NCBI GenBank assembly: GCA_947454485.1
Contig: CANGJJ010000002.1
Location: 248,001 to 312,000 of the forward strand
DNA length: 64,000 nt
Source of the DNA: Beijerinckiaceae bacterium
GTDB taxonomy: Bacteria; Pseudomonadota; Alphaproteobacteria; Rhizobiales; Beijerinckiaceae
Reading direction: 5' to 3'
In this document: positions 15,568-24,916 of the stretch, piece after piece
Numbering within the stretch: position 1 is the first letter of the stretch
Layout of the letters: the number at the start of each line of letters is the position of its first letter
Notes under the pieces: generated by a model
The model's database searches: none
Told to the model about the DNA's origin: nothing
Seen by the model: only the letters and a program-made list of their open reading frames with translations
Program-made: the position numbers and the translations under genes

Positions 15568-18213
15568 ATGAATATCGAAAAATATACCGAGCGGGCTCGT
15601 GGCTTTGTGCAAAGCGCCCAGTCGCTCGCGGTGCGCGAAGGCCACCAGCAATTCACACCCGAACATCTCTTAAAAGTTCTGCTCGATGATGAGCAGGGGC
15701 TTTCTGCCGGTCTCATCGACCGCGCGGGCGGGCGCTCACGCGATGCTTTGACGCAGACCGAACTTGCCTTGTCGAAAATGCCCAAAGTGCAGGGCTCAGG
15801 CGCAGGCCAACTCTATCTCTCCCCCGCCATTGCACGGCTCTTTGATCAGGCCGAACAGATCGCCCAAAAGGCCGGCGACAGCTATGTCACGGTCGAGCGT
15901 TTGTTGCTCGCCATCGCGCTCGACAAGACGAGCGATGCGGGCAAGATCCTCGCCACGGCTGGCGCAACTCCCCAGGGGCTCAATGGCGCCATTGAAGCTT
16001 TGCGCAAGGGCCGCACGGCTGACAATGCCACGGCCGAAAACGCTTATGACGCGCTGAAGAAATATGCGCGCGATCTGACCGAGGCTGCCCGCAACGGCAA
16101 GCTTGATCCTGTGATCGGCCGCGACGAAGAAATTCGCCGTGCCATTCAGGTTCTCTCACGCCGCACCAAAAATAATCCCGTGCTGATCGGCGAGCCCGGC
16201 GTTGGCAAGACCGCTATTGTCGAAGGTCTCGCGCTGCGCATCATCAATGGCGATGTGCCTGAAAGCCTGCGCGACAAGCAATTGCTCGCGCTTGATATGG
16301 GTTCGCTGATTGCAGGCGCCAAATATCGCGGTGAATTTGAAGAGCGCCTGAAGGCGGTGCTCAATGAAGTCACCTCTGCTGAGGGCGGCATCATCCTGTT
16401 CATCGACGAAATGCACACTTTGGTAGGCGCAGGCAAAAGCGATGGCGCAATGGACGCCTCCAATTTGCTTAAGCCTGCATTGGCACGCGGTGAACTCCAC
16501 TGTATCGGTGCGACCACGCTCGACGAATATCGCAAACATGTCGAAAAAGATGCGGCGCTCGCCCGCCGCTTCCAGCCCGTCTTTGTCTCCGAGCCCACAG
16601 TGGAAGATACAATCTCCATTCTGCGCGGCCTCAAGGAGAAATATGAGCTGCATCACGGCGTGCGCGTGACCGACTCGGCGATTGTTGCAGCTGCCACGCT
16701 CTCCAATCGCTATATCGCGGATCGCTTCTTGCCCGACAAAGCCATCGACCTTGTCGATGAAGCAGCCTCGCGCCTGCGCATGCAGGTTGATTCCAAGCCC
16801 GAAGAGCTTGACGAATTCGACCGCCGCATTATTCAGCTGAAGATTGAACAAGAAGCGCTGAAGAAAGAAACCGATGCTGCCTCCAAAGATCGACTGAGCA
16901 AGCTCGAAGGCGAGCTGGCCGATTTGGAAGAAAAGTCGAGCGCTCTGACGAGCCGTTGGCGCGCAGAGAAGGACAAGCTTGGTCAAGCACAAAAGCTCAA
17001 GGAGCAATTGGAGCAAGCCCGCACCGATCTCGCCAATGCACAGCGCAAGGGCGATTATGCGGAAGCTGGCCGCCTCTCCTATGGCATCATCCCCGAGCTT
17101 GAAAAGCAGCTGCAGTCAGCCGAAGAGTCGCAGAGCGGTGCTTTGCTGGAAGAGGCTGTGACCGCCGATCACGTGGCGCAAGTCGTCTCACGCTGGACAG
17201 GCGTGCCTGTTGATAAAATGCTGGAGGGCGAACGCGACAAGCTTCTCAAGATGGAAGAGGAGCTTGCCAAGCGCGTCATCGGTCAAAAAGAGGCTGTGCA
17301 AGCCGTCTCCACGGCTGTGCGCCGTGCGCGCGCAGGCCTGCAAGATCCCAATCGCCCGATTGGGTCTTTCATGTTCCTCGGCCCCACAGGTGTCGGCAAG
17401 ACCGAACTCACCAAAGCGCTCGCATCATTCTTGTTTGATGATGAGACCGCGATGGTGCGGCTCGATATGTCCGAATATATGGAGAAGCACTCGGTCTCGC
17501 GTCTCATCGGCGCACCTCCCGGCTATGTTGGCTATGAAGAGGGCGGTGCTCTGACAGAGGCTGTGCGCCGGCGTCCCTATCAGGTCGTGCTTTTCGATGA
17601 GATCGAAAAAGCTCATCCTGATGTGTTCAATGTCTTGCTGCAGGTTCTGGATGATGGCCGCCTGACCGATGGTCAGGGCCGCACGGTCGACTTCCGCAAT
17701 GTGCTGATCATCATGACCTCCAATATGGGCGCCGAATATCTCGTCGCGCAAAAGGAGGGCGAGGATTCAAGCGCCGTGCAGGAAGAGGTGATGGAGGTTG
17801 TACGCTCGCGCTTCCGTCCCGAATTCCTCAACCGCGTGGATGAGATCATCCTCTTCCATCGCCTGCGCCGTGAAGACATGGGTGCCATTGTCGACATTCA
17901 GATGAAGCGTCTGCAAAAGCTGCTCGCTGATCGCCAGATCACGATCACGCTGGAACCAGCTGCGCGTCACTGGCTCGCAGAAAAAGGCTACGACCCTGCC
18001 TATGGGGCTCGCCCACTGAAGCGCGTCATTCAAAAGAATGTGCAGGACTCGCTCGCCGAGCAAATCCTCGCAGGCGAAATCCGCGATGGTCAGAATGTCG
18101 ATATCTCAACACTGAAAGGCACACTCACTGTGGCTGGCAAGCCCGTTGGTAAAGCCGGTGAGGTGTCAGGCGATGAGCCAGCGACAATCGTGCCTTTCCC
18201 GAAAGGCGCGTAG
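15568..18213 (+). CDS. clpB: ATP-dependent disaggregase ClpB
   Basis: 881-residue AAA+ chaperone that, with DnaK, extracts polypeptides from aggregates. It has the N-terminal repeat domain ([20 protein letters not shown]), NBD1 Walker A GEPGVGKT (about residue 207) and Walker [16 protein letters not shown]. The long middle coiled-coil that distinguishes ClpB from ClpA spans about 410-530. NBD2 has [15 protein letters not shown] (about 605), [16 protein letters not shown] and the sensor region [17 protein letters not shown] 15568 has AAGGAGG 5 bp upstream, so the longer in-frame start at 15526 is rejected. Single-gene unit with its own terminator. Confidence 0.97.
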   Translation: MNIEKYTERARGFVQSAQSLAVREGHQQFTPEHLLKVLLDDEQGLSAGLIDRAGGRSRDALTQTELALSKMPKVQGSGAGQLYLSPAIARLFDQAEQIAQKAGDSYVTVERLLLAIALDKTSDAGKILATAGATPQGLNGAIEALRKGRTADNATAENAYDALKKYARDLTEAARNGKLDPVIGRDEEIRRAIQVLSRRTKNNPVLIGEPGVGKTAIVEGLALRIINGDVPESLRDKQLLALDMGSLIAGAKYRGEFEERLKAVLNEVTSAEGGIILFIDEMHTLVGAGKSDGAMDASNLLKPALARGELHCIGATTLDEYRKHVEKDAALARRFQPVFVSEPTVEDTISILRGLKEKYELHHGVRVTDSAIVAAATLSNRYIADRFLPDKAIDLVDEAASRLRMQVDSKPEELDEFDRRIIQLKIEQEALKKETDAASKDRLSKLEGELADLEEKSSALTSRWRAEKDKLGQAQKLKEQLEQARTDLANAQRKGDYAEAGRLSYGIIPELEKQLQSAEESQSGALLEEAVTADHVAQVVSRWTGVPVDKMLEGERDKLLKMEEELAKRVIGQKEAVQAVSTAVRRARAGLQDPNRPIGSFMFLGPTGVGKTELTKALASFLFDDETAMVRLDMSEYMEKHSVSRLIGAPPGYVGYEEGGALTEAVRRRPYQVVLFDEIEKAHPDVFNVLLQVLDDGRLTDGQGRTVDFRNVLIIMTSNMGAEYLVAQKEGEDSSAVQEEVMEVVRSRFRPEFLNRVDEIILFHRLRREDMGAIVDIQMKRLQKLLADRQITITLEPAARHWLAEKGYDPAYGARPLKRVIQKNVQDSLAEQILAGEIRDGQNVDISTLKGTLTVAGKPVGKAGEVSGDEPATIVPFPKGA

Positions 18214-18234
18214 GTTGCTGCTTCGAAGCAACAG

Positions 18235-18263
18235 AGAGCGGCGCGCAAACGCCGCTCTTTTTT
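18235..18263 (+). terminator. Rho-independent terminator after clpB
   Basis: AGAGCGGCG / CGCCGCTCT stem with a CGCAAA loop and six T, 21 bp after the clpB stop. Confidence 0.93.
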
Positions 18264-18297
18264 GTTCACGAGCTAAATCTTTGTGTTGACTCTGAAA

Positions 18298-19158
18298 TTA
18301 AAATGAAAATTTTTTTGTTTGACTTTTCGAGTCGCCAACGCATACTGGCCGCAATCCATTCTTCGGATGGAGGGGGACCGTTACGCGGTCGCCGGGGGCT
18401 TTAGGCCCCCGTTTTTTTCGCGAGATCAAACGCTTTGCACGAGCGGTCAGATATTTATCCCGCTCCAGAACTTCGACAATCTTGGCTGAAAATCGGTGAT
18501 TTCGAACGCGCTCCTCGACAGCGGAGCGAATGGACATAGCGCTTGGATAGGCGAGCAAATCAGCGAGCTGCATGGCTGGGCAATTGTCACTCTTCTTCCC
18601 CAGCTTAATCTCTCCTGATGTCAAAAACTCCTGAAGATGCGGTGCTAAACGACTGTCACTGAAGCTGTCCTTAAAAAATCGCTTCAGGGATTGATCTTGT
18701 CCCTTGCCTCGAACCTCAACAGTCACGTCGCCAACGAGGCCGTGAGCCTTCAGCCAGAAAAGATATTCTTCGACTAATTCAAAGAAAGCCAGATGGTACG
18801 GATCGCCGTTGAAGCCATCTTGATGCAGCGTCCGCTTATCTACAGCTACAGTAACAATGCGGAATGGTAATTCTTCGAGGATCTTGAGGAAGCAGAGATC
18901 GAATTCGTTTCTTATTTTCTCATCATCAAATCTGTGAAATGGGGGCTCCGCCCTTATCATCTCACGTCGATGAAAGATTATGTTTTCATCTGCGAAAAAT
19001 TGCTTCTTAAGATCTCGAAAAACCGGAATAAAGTGATCGTAATAATCTCTTTCTTTTACAACGACTCCCGTAAGGGAAATAAACCGCTCAGCATCGCTGG
19101 TGAGAGCAATTTTGAGATCGGTGTTTCCGACCTCATCAATGAAAATTTTTGTTTTCAT
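18298..19158 (-). CDS. DUF3800 domain protein
   Basis: 286 residues. DUF3800 proteins have an RNase H-like fold with acidic residues and are often found in mobile or defence contexts; their activity is not established. Visible marks are IFIDEVGNTDL at the N-terminus, a central FELVEEYLFWLK, VEVRGKGQDQSLKRFF, and the C-terminal NCPAMQLADLLAYP (conserved QxxDLLA). The gene is clearly A+T-richer than its neighbours, has a weak ribosome site and interrupts an otherwise housekeeping region, all signs of transfer. The last about 35 residues (after KRLISRKKRGPKAPG) are low-conservation sequence made by reading the antisense of a hairpin/terminator array, so the C-terminus may be an accident of insertion. 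Confidence 0.8.
   Translation of the reverse strand: MKTKIFIDEVGNTDLKIALTSDAERFISLTGVVVKERDYYDHFIPVFRDLKKQFFADENIIFHRREMIRAEPPFHRFDDEKIRNEFDLCFLKILEELPFRIVTVAVDKRTLHQDGFNGDPYHLAFFELVEEYLFWLKAHGLVGDVTVEVRGKGQDQSLKRFFKDSFSDSRLAPHLQEFLTSGEIKLGKKSDNCPAMQLADLLAYPSAMSIRSAVEERVRNHRFSAKIVEVLERDKYLTARAKRLISRKKRGPKAPGDRVTVPLHPKNGLRPVCVGDSKSQTKKFSF
18319..18346 (+). promoter_or_regulatory. Sigma-70-like promoter for a candidate small RNA
   Basis: TTGACT (18319-18324), 16 bp, CATACT (18341-18346), in the plus direction, after the clpB terminator and inside the antisense of the DUF3800 3' end. A start point near 18352 would place it just before a run of three hairpins. Confidence 0.4.
18352..18418 (+). 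ncRNA. Candidate small RNA antisense to the DUF3800 3' end
   Basis: Predicted transcript of about 65-70 nt with three consecutive hairpins. The first is CCATTC/GGATGG with a TTC loop (18356-18370, one G-U pair). The second is GACCG/CGGTC (18376-18390). The third is a terminator stem CGGGGGC / GCCCCCG (18393-18399 and 18405-18411) followed by seven T (18412-18418). Promoter, compact fold and terminator together look like a complete small-RNA gene. The sequence does not match a family I know (no CCUCC-type anti-SD loops of alpha-r14). An alternative is a bare terminator acting on read-through from clpB. Confidence 0.4.
18393..18418 (+). terminator. Strong intrinsic terminator inside the DUF3800 antisense
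   Basis: 7-bp G/C stem with a TTTAG loop followed by TTTTTTT on the plus strand. It ends any plus-strand transcript passing 18.4 kb. It has no obvious plus-strand protein gene to serve, since clpB already has its own terminator 130 bp earlier. Confidence 0.85.
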
Positions 19159-19218
19159 AAAAACCGTCGAATAAAATGCCTATATAGACATTACCATTCG
19201 GCGGCTCAGGGGCAAATT

Positions 19219-20367
19219 TTACCTTGGAAGAGCCTCATCCAAATCCCGATACAAATCCTGCGGATCTTCAATGCCGCAAGACAAGCGCAAGAGATCTGTT
19301 GGGCAAGGTGAGCCTGCGCCTTCAATAGAGGCGCGATGTTCGATGAGGCTTTCGACACCACCCAGCGAAGTTGCGCGCTTCCACAATGTCACATGCGCCG
19401 CCGTTGCGATGGCCGCCGCTTCTCCGCCTTTCACACGGATCGACAACATGCCACCAAAACCACCGCGCATTTGGCGCAGTGCGATCTGATGTTGGGGATG
19501 TGAGGCAAGGCCCGGATAGAGCACTTGCGCGACAGAGGGATGTTGCTCGAGGCGCTGCGCCAGTTCCAGCGCGCTGGCGCAGGCGGCGCGCACACGCAGA
19601 TCAAGTGTGCGCATACCACGAACCAGCAAATAGGCCTCAAAGGGACCAAGGATCATGCCATGTTCGCGGCGAATACGTGTGACGCGCGACCAGAACTCAT
19701 CCTGTTTGGCGGTGACAACCGCGCCGGCAATCACATCAGAATGGCCATTGAGATATTTCGTCGCCGCATGCATGACAAGATCAGCACCCAAAGCCAAAGG
19801 CTGTGTCAGCAGAGGTGTCGCACAGGTTGAATCAACGCAGAGCTTTGCCCCCGCGCGATGGGCGATCTCAGCAACCGCTGCAATATCGCTCACCTCCCAC
19901 AAAGGATTGGAGGGCGTCTCGAGCCAGACGAGCTTGGTCTGTCCGGGCTTGATGGCAGCCTCAACGGCGCGCGTGTCACAGCAATCGACGAAGCTGATGT
20001 CGAGCCCCCAGCGGACAGCCTCAGTGGCAAGCCAGTTGCGCAAGGCCCAATACATGACGCGTGGTGCGATGACATGATCGCCGGGCGCCAACGCATGAAA
20101 GACCGCCAGCGCAGCTGACATGCCAGAGCCGAGCACAATCGCATCCGCACCGCCCTCAAGCTCGCAGATGATAGACCCGGCGAGGCGCACTGTTTCATTG
20201 TCGGGGCGGCCATACATATTGCCGGAGCTATAGCCATTGTCGGCATCGCGCTCGAATGTGGTCGTGACATGGATCGGCGGCACAAGACCGCGTGTTGTCT
20301 CATCCATGGCACCCAGAGCCTGGGCTAAACGCGTGCGCTGTGACCAACCTTGGTTCTTATCGCTCAT
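19219..20367 (-). CDS. metC: Cys/Met metabolism PLP-dependent enzyme (cystathionine beta-lyase / gamma-synthase family)
   Basis: 382-residue PLP enzyme of the gamma-family. It has SSGNMYGRPDNETVRLAG near the N-terminus, LGSGMSAALAVFHAL (PLP phosphate site), VWLETPSNPLWEVSDI, VDSTCATPLLTQPL and the Schiff-base Lys in HAATKYLNGHSD. A C-terminal SLGGVESLIEHRASIEG follows. Members split or form cystathionine, or act as acyl-homoserine sulfhydrylases. The nearby metX-metW genes make a methionine role likely, but the exact reaction cannot be assigned by eye. ATG 20367 (MSDKNQGW) is preferred because longer starts run into the divergent TspO gene. Confidence 0.88.
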   Translation of the reverse strand: MSDKNQGWSQRTRLAQALGAMDETTRGLVPPIHVTTTFERDADNGYSSGNMYGRPDNETVRLAGSIICELEGGADAIVLGSGMSAALAVFHALAPGDHVIAPRVMYWALRNWLATEAVRWGLDISFVDCCDTRAVEAAIKPGQTKLVWLETPSNPLWEVSDIAAVAEIAHRAGAKLCVDSTCATPLLTQPLALGADLVMHAATKYLNGHSDVIAGAVVTAKQDEFWSRVTRIRREHGMILGPFEAYLLVRGMRTLDLRVRAACASALELAQRLEQHPSVAQVLYPGLASHPQHQIALRQMRGGFGGMLSIRVKGGEAAAIATAAHVTLWKRATSLGGVESLIEHRASIEGAGSPCPTDLLRLSCGIEDPQDLYRDLDEALPR

Positions 20368-20452
20368 GACCTGTCCAAACCGGCAGAAGAGATGATCCGT
20401 ATAGCGCAGATAAGGCCCTCTTTCGACCCTTCGCTCCAAATTCAGGCCCATC

Positions 20453-20941
20453 ATGATTGATCGCCATCGGATGAATGTCCTACCCGCAGTCCTGATCGCT
20501 GTGGTCGCGGTGTCGGCTGCCAGCCTCATTGGCAGCGCGGCGACCCTGCCGGTCATTCCCAATTGGTATGCGGGTCTGGTGAAGCCAAGCTTCAATCCCC
20601 CCAACTGGATCTTTGGTCCCGTCTGGACGACGCTCTATGTGATGATGGGCGTAGCCTTCTTTCGCATCCTGCGCCTGCCTTATGACATTATGGGACGCCA
20701 AGCCGGCGTGCGCGCCTTTCTCACCCAGATCGGCCTCAATGGCTTTTGGTCAGTCGTCTTCTTCGGCAATCAGAATATTGCAGGCGGCCTGTTTGTGGTG
20801 GTGGCCCTGTGGCTCTCCATCATCGTCACGCTGGCTTTGTTCTGGAAGCTCGACCGCGTGGCGGCCTGGCTCATGGCGCCCTGCCTTGCATGGGTCAGTT
20901 TTGCGGGCGTGCTGAATGCCGCACTCTGGTCGCTGAATTAG
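20453..20941 (+). CDS. tspO: TspO/MBR family membrane protein
   Basis: 162-residue tryptophan-rich sensory protein with five membrane helices. Typical motifs are WYAGLVKPSFNPPNWIFGPVW after helix 1, LNGFWSVVFFG, and FWKLDRVAAWLMAPCLAWV with a final AALWSLN. Bacterial TspO binds porphyrins and haem intermediates and modulates stress or photosynthesis genes in alphaproteobacteria. An alternative ATG lies at 20471. It is divergent from the PLP enzyme and converges on metW with a 4-bp overlap. Confidence 0.93.
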   Translation: MIDRHRMNVLPAVLIAVVAVSAASLIGSAATLPVIPNWYAGLVKPSFNPPNWIFGPVWTTLYVMMGVAFFRILRLPYDIMGRQAGVRAFLTQIGLNGFWSVVFFGNQNIAGGLFVVVALWLSIIVTLALFWKLDRVAAWLMAPCLAWVSFAGVLNAALWSLN

Positions 20942-21546
20942 TCGCGGCGCTTCAAAAGAAACACAGCCTGTTCACCAAACAGATTCCAGAAAGACCAGGG
21001 CGCATTGACCCTCACGGGTGCGCCATTGGCATCCAATGCCACAGCCCGTTCAATACTCGCATTAAGCTCCTGCGTCAGCGCCACAAAATCGCGCAAAGTG
21101 CAGAAGTGAATATTGGGCGTGTCATACCAGCTGTAAGACAGATTCTTGGTCACGGGCATGCGACCGCGTGTCGCCAATTGCCAGCGAATATTCCAGTGAC
21201 CGAAATTCGGAAACGAGACAATCGCATGGCGACCGATGCGCAGCATCTGCTCCAGCACTTTGCGCGGATGACGCGTGGCCTGAATGGTCTGCGACAGGAT
21301 CACATAGTCAAAACCATCGGTGGGATAATCGATGAGATCCGTATCCGCATCGCCTTGAATGACCGAGAGACCCTTGGCCACGCAATCATTCACGCCGCGC
21401 TGTGACAATTCCATACCGCGCGCATCCACCTGACGCGTCTCGGCCAGAAGCCGCAGCAATTCACCATCGCCGCAACCAACATCGAGCACCCGGGTGCCAG
21501 CTGCCACCATTTGGGAGATGAGCAGAAGATCAACGCGGGTGGACAT
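20938..21546 (-). CDS. metW: Methionine biosynthesis protein MetW
   Basis: 202-residue class I SAM-methyltransferase-like protein that works with MetX in homoserine acylation in proteobacteria. It has RVLDVGCGDGELLRLL, an acidic loop GMELSQRGVNDCVAKGLSV, QGDADTDLIDYPTDGFDYV, and the family-specific ILSQTIQATRHP, FPNFGHWNIRWQL and LSYSWYDTPNIHFCTLRDF. The ATG shares one base with the metX stop (TAATG), so the pair is coupled. An upstream in-frame start at 21597 is rejected for that reason. Confidence 0.95.
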   Translation of the reverse strand: MSTRVDLLLISQMVAAGTRVLDVGCGDGELLRLLAETRQVDARGMELSQRGVNDCVAKGLSVIQGDADTDLIDYPTDGFDYVILSQTIQATRHPRKVLEQMLRIGRHAIVSFPNFGHWNIRWQLATRGRMPVTKNLSYSWYDTPNIHFCTLRDFVALTQELNASIERAVALDANGAPVRVNAPWSFWNLFGEQAVFLLKRRD

Positions 21547-22733
21547 TACACAAGCCCCCGTGCGCGCGCCGCTGAGTCTAGAAAGCCGCGCGAACAATCA
21601 AACAGTTCAGGCTCATCCAGCAAGAAGGCGTCATGGCCTTTGTCGGTCTCAACTTCAACGAAGGAGACAGAGGCGCCGCCGGCATTGAGCGCATGGACAA
21701 TGGCGCGTGATTCGGACGTGGCAAAGAGCCAGTCCGATGTGAAGGAGATAACGCAAAAGCGTGTACGCGTGCCTTTGAACGCATTGGCCAGCACGCCGCC
21801 ATAATCCGCCGCCAGATCGAAATAATCCATGGCGCGGGTCAGATAGAGATAGGAATTGGCATCGAAGCGCTCGACAAAGCTCGACCCCTGATGGCGCAGA
21901 TAGCTCTCAATCTGGAAATCTGCGTCAAAGGAGAAGGTCGGCGCGGCGCGGTCTTGCAGCTTGCGGCCAAACTTCCGATGCAGCGCCTCATCGCTCAAAT
22001 AAGTGATATGCGCGGCCATGCGAGCAACGGCTAAGCCCTTGTGAGGGCGAATAGAATGGTCGAAATAGCGGCCTTGCCGCCACTCTGGATCCGCCATCAC
22101 AGCCTGGCGGCCAACCTCATGGAAGGCGATATTTTGCGAGGAGTGGCGCGCGGCGGTGGCAATCGGCATGGCCGCGAAAACGCGCTCAGGGAACAGGGCC
22201 GCCCATTGCAGCACCTGCATGCCGCCCATGGAGCCACCCACCACCGCAAAGAGCTGGTCGATGCCGAGCCGATCAATGAGCATGGCCTGCGCCCGCACCA
22301 TATCGCGAATGGTGATCATGGGCAGATCAAGGCCCCAGGGCCGACCCGTCGCCGGATGGAGCGAGGCGGGGCCGGTCGTGCCCATACAGCCGCCGATCAC
22401 ATTGGCGCAAATGATGAAATAGCGTTCGGTGTCGATGGGCTTGCCGGGGCCGACCATCGTCTCCCACCAGCCATCCTTGCCCGTAACCGGATGCACATTG
22501 GCCACATGCTGATCGCCCGTCAGGGCGTGGCAGATGAGGACAGCATTGGATTTGGCGCCATTGAGCTGGCCATAGGTCTGATAGGCGATGGTGAAAGGGG
22601 CCAGATCCACCCCAACATCCAGCCGCAAAGCCTCATCCGGGCCGAAATGCGCCACCAGACTATGGGGCTCATCAACCTCCCGCAAACGCAGATCAGCAGT
22701 GAGTTCAATCGTGGGGACAGGACTGGACGACAT
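21546..22733 (-). CDS. metX: Homoserine O-acyltransferase MetX
   Basis: 395-residue alpha/beta hydrolase-fold enzyme that activates homoserine (acetyl or succinyl donor) in the first committed step of methionine synthesis. It shows [42 protein letters not shown], and the nucleophile elbow [15 protein letters not shown] (catalytic Ser). The Asp and His of the triad are near [14 protein letters not shown] and [15 protein letters not shown] 22733 (MSSSPVPT) is selected; the longer frame lies in the upstream regulatory region. I saw no SAM-II or SAM-I riboswitch in the 190-bp leader. Confidence 0.95.
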   Translation of the reverse strand: MSSSPVPTIELTADLRLREVDEPHSLVAHFGPDEALRLDVGVDLAPFTIAYQTYGQLNGAKSNAVLICHALTGDQHVANVHPVTGKDGWWETMVGPGKPIDTERYFIICANVIGGCMGTTGPASLHPATGRPWGLDLPMITIRDMVRAQAMLIDRLGIDQLFAVVGGSMGGMQVLQWAALFPERVFAAMPIATAARHSSQNIAFHEVGRQAVMADPEWRQGRYFDHSIRPHKGLAVARMAAHITYLSDEALHRKFGRKLQDRAAPTFSFDADFQIESYLRHQGSSFVERFDANSYLYLTRAMDYFDLAADYGGVLANAFKGTRTRFCVISFTSDWLFATSESRAIVHALNAGGASVSFVEVETDKGHDAFLLDEPELFDCSRGFLDSAARARGLV

Positions 22734-22883
22734 GAGACCGGTCTGGTGCTGTTCTTTTTTCCGAACGAAGTGTGCGATATATAGGAGCCCCCCGCGAAAT
22801 GAGTCAAGCTGGCGCAGGCTCCCGCATATGAGCGGAATCCTTTGCCAAGCCCGGCAGGCGGGGCTAAACAAACCCGCGCCTTA

Positions 22884-22899
22884 CCCATGAATTCATGGG
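22884..22899. repeat. 16-bp perfect palindrome upstream of the chorismate mutase gene
   Basis: CCCATGAATTCATGGG, fully self-complementary, 27 bp before the ATG at 22927 and within the divergent metX / chorismate mutase promoter region. Candidate operator for either side. Confidence 0.45.
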
Positions 22900-22926
22900 G
22901 GCTGGGATCTGGCTAACGGGACTGTC

Positions 22927-23781
22927 ATGGCTGACCGCCGACCTGAAGAGATGCTGGCCGACCTGCGGGTTGAGATCGACCGCATCGACGCGGCCATGCA
23001 CAAGCTGCTGATTGATCGCAGCAGCATCATCAATACGCTCATCGCGATCAAGGAGAAGCAGGGCGGTGGCTCGGCCTTCCGACCCGGTCGCGAAGCCGCG
23101 ATGATGCGCGCCATGGCCGAGCGCCATTCGGGCCTTCTGCCGTTTGATACGGTTGAAGGCATTTGGCGCATCATCATCTCGACCTTCACTTATGTGCAGT
23201 CGAATTATTCCGTCCATGCTGATGTCTCGGCAGGCGATGCAGCCATGCGCGATTCAGTGCGCTTCCATTTCGGCTTCACCGTGCCCTTCCTCATTCATCA
23301 CGGCCCTGCAGCTGTGATTGCAGCGGTGAATTCATCGGCTGGTGATCTTGGCATGGTGCGTATCGACAGCGGCCCGGCCGGTCATGCGTGGTGGAATGAT
23401 CTTGTAGGTGCTGATGCACCCAAGATCATCGCGCGCGTACCTTTCGTCGAGCGCCCGGATCATCCAGCCGGCATGCCGATCTTTGTCTTGTCGAAGCCGC
23501 TGGCAGAAGCTGCTGCGCGTGATGTGATGATCCGCGCTGTCACGATTGATCGTTGGCGCGAGCCGATCCATGTCGCTCTGTCTGATCTGGGCGCTGAAGT
23601 CCTGGGCAGCGCGGCTGATGGCATGGGCCTGTCGCTGCTCATCGCAGCCCCCGGCTCCGTCTCATCTGATGATCTCATAGCCGCCTTCGCAGGCGCTGGT
23701 GTGGGCGATATGCGTATTCATGATGTCGGCAGCCATGCGGCGCGTTTTGATTATACCAATCGCGTCGCCTCCTCCTTCTGA
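22927..23781 (+). CDS. Chorismate mutase (AroQ type) with C-terminal extension
   Basis: 284 residues. The N-terminal 90 residues form an AroQ chorismate mutase domain (LRVEIDRIDAAMHKLLIDRSS, the Arg/Lys set IAIKEKQGG and FRPGREAAMM), converting chorismate to prephenate. The remaining 190 residues resemble the prephenate-dehydratase-like periplasmic-binding fold (FHFGFTVPFLIHHGPAAVIA) but I do not see the dehydratase catalytic TRF triad, so only mutase activity is proposed. It leads a chorismate mutase-hisC-tyrA cluster for tyrosine/phenylalanine supply, the usual Rhizobiales order. Confidence 0.88.
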   Translation: MADRRPEEMLADLRVEIDRIDAAMHKLLIDRSSIINTLIAIKEKQGGGSAFRPGREAAMMRAMAERHSGLLPFDTVEGIWRIIISTFTYVQSNYSVHADVSAGDAAMRDSVRFHFGFTVPFLIHHGPAAVIAAVNSSAGDLGMVRIDSGPAGHAWWNDLVGADAPKIIARVPFVERPDHPAGMPIFVLSKPLAEAAARDVMIRAVTIDRWREPIHVALSDLGAEVLGSAADGMGLSLLIAAPGSVSSDDLIAAFAGAGVGDMRIHDVGSHAARFDYTNRVASSF

Positions 23782-23808
23782 CACCTTCCTTCTGATGTGA
23801 GTTGCACC

Positions 23809-24912
23809 ATGTCGAGCACCCGTCCCCTTCCGCGCTCCAGCGTCATGGCCATCGAGGCCTATGTGCCCGGCAAGAGCAGCGCGCCCGGCGTTGCGAAAAT
23901 CTACAAACTCTCCTCCAACGAGACGCCGCTTGGTCCCTCGCCCAAAGCGATTGAGGCCTTCCGCGCCTCGGCTGAAAAACTCGCGCTCTATCCTGATGGC
24001 TCGGCGGTGGCTTTGCGTGAGGCTATCGCCAAACGTTACGGCCTCGATCCTGCGCGCATCGTCTGCGGCAATGGCTCAGATGATATTCTGAATCTGCTGG
24101 CTGTCGCTTATGTCGGCGAAGGTGATGAAGGCATCATCACCGAACATGGATTCACCTTCTACAAGATCGCTATTCTGGGTGCAGGCGGCACACCCGTCGT
24201 TGTGCGCGAGAAGAACGAATGCACCGATGTCGATGCGATTTTGGCGGCCGTCACACCGCGCACCAAGATCGTCTATATCGCCAATCCGAATAATCCCACC
24301 GGCACCTATATTCCCTTCAGCGAAGTGCAGCGCCTTCATGCGGGCCTTCCCAAAGATGTACTTCTGGTGCTCGATGGCGCCTATGCCGAATATGTGACCG
24401 CGCCCGATTACAAGGACGGTATGGAGCTTGTGACGCAGAATGAAAACGTCGTCATGACGCATACATTCTCGAAGATCCACGGCCTTGCTTTGCTGCGCGT
24501 GGGTTGGTGCTATGCACCCGCCGCTGTCTGCGATGCGCTCAACCGTATTCGCGGCCCCTTCAATGCCAATGGTCCGGCCATGTATGCCGCCATCGCCTCC
24601 ATCGGTGATCTGGCCTTCGAAGAAGCCTCACGTCAGCACAATACAAAATGGCTGAACTGGCTCACGGCGCAGATCAGCAAACTGGGCCTGCGCGTCACAC
24701 CCAGCGTCGGCAATTTCATTCTCGTGCATTTTTCGAAGGACAAGGGACGCACTGCTGTTGATGCAGATGCCTTCTTGACCAAGCGCGGCCTCATCCTGCG
24801 CCTTGTCTCCTCTTATGGCTTCCCCAATGCGCTGCGCCTGACTGTGGGCACTGAGGAGGCCAATGAGCTTGTCGTCAAAGCACTGGCTGATTTTCTCAGC
24901 GGCAAGGAGTGA
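23809..24912 (+). CDS. hisC: Histidinol-phosphate / aromatic aminotransferase
   Basis: 367-residue class I/II PLP aminotransferase of the HisC family. It has [53 protein letters not shown] and the PLP Lys in [18 protein letters not shown] final Arg lies in [11 protein letters not shown]. HisC-type enzymes act on histidinol phosphate and often also on prephenate or aromatic keto acids; the position between chorismate mutase and tyrA favours a role in tyrosine/phenylalanine formation. ATG 23809 is preferred to an in-frame GTG 12 bp earlier. Confidence 0.93.
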   Translation: MSSTRPLPRSSVMAIEAYVPGKSSAPGVAKIYKLSSNETPLGPSPKAIEAFRASAEKLALYPDGSAVALREAIAKRYGLDPARIVCGNGSDDILNLLAVAYVGEGDEGIITEHGFTFYKIAILGAGGTPVVVREKNECTDVDAILAAVTPRTKIVYIANPNNPTGTYIPFSEVQRLHAGLPKDVLLVLDGAYAEYVTAPDYKDGMELVTQNENVVMTHTFSKIHGLALLRVGWCYAPAAVCDALNRIRGPFNANGPAMYAAIASIGDLAFEEASRQHNTKWLNWLTAQISKLGLRVTPSVGNFILVHFSKDKGRTAVDADAFLTKRGLILRLVSSYGFPNALRLTVGTEEANELVVKALADFLSGKE

Positions 24913-24916
24913 TTCC

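Noticed and set aside
22887-22916. Nine-codon leader ORF before the chorismate mutase gene
   Set aside because: The frame gives MNSWGLGSG with a single Trp and no Phe/Tyr run, and no terminator/antiterminator pair follows, so transcription attenuation is not supported.
22734-22926. SAM-II/SAM riboswitch in the metX leader
   Set aside because: This is a common place for SAM-II in alphaproteobacteria, but reading the minus-strand leader I could not find its conserved pseudoknot elements. A GGGCTAAACAAA string occurs only on the plus strand, away from metX.
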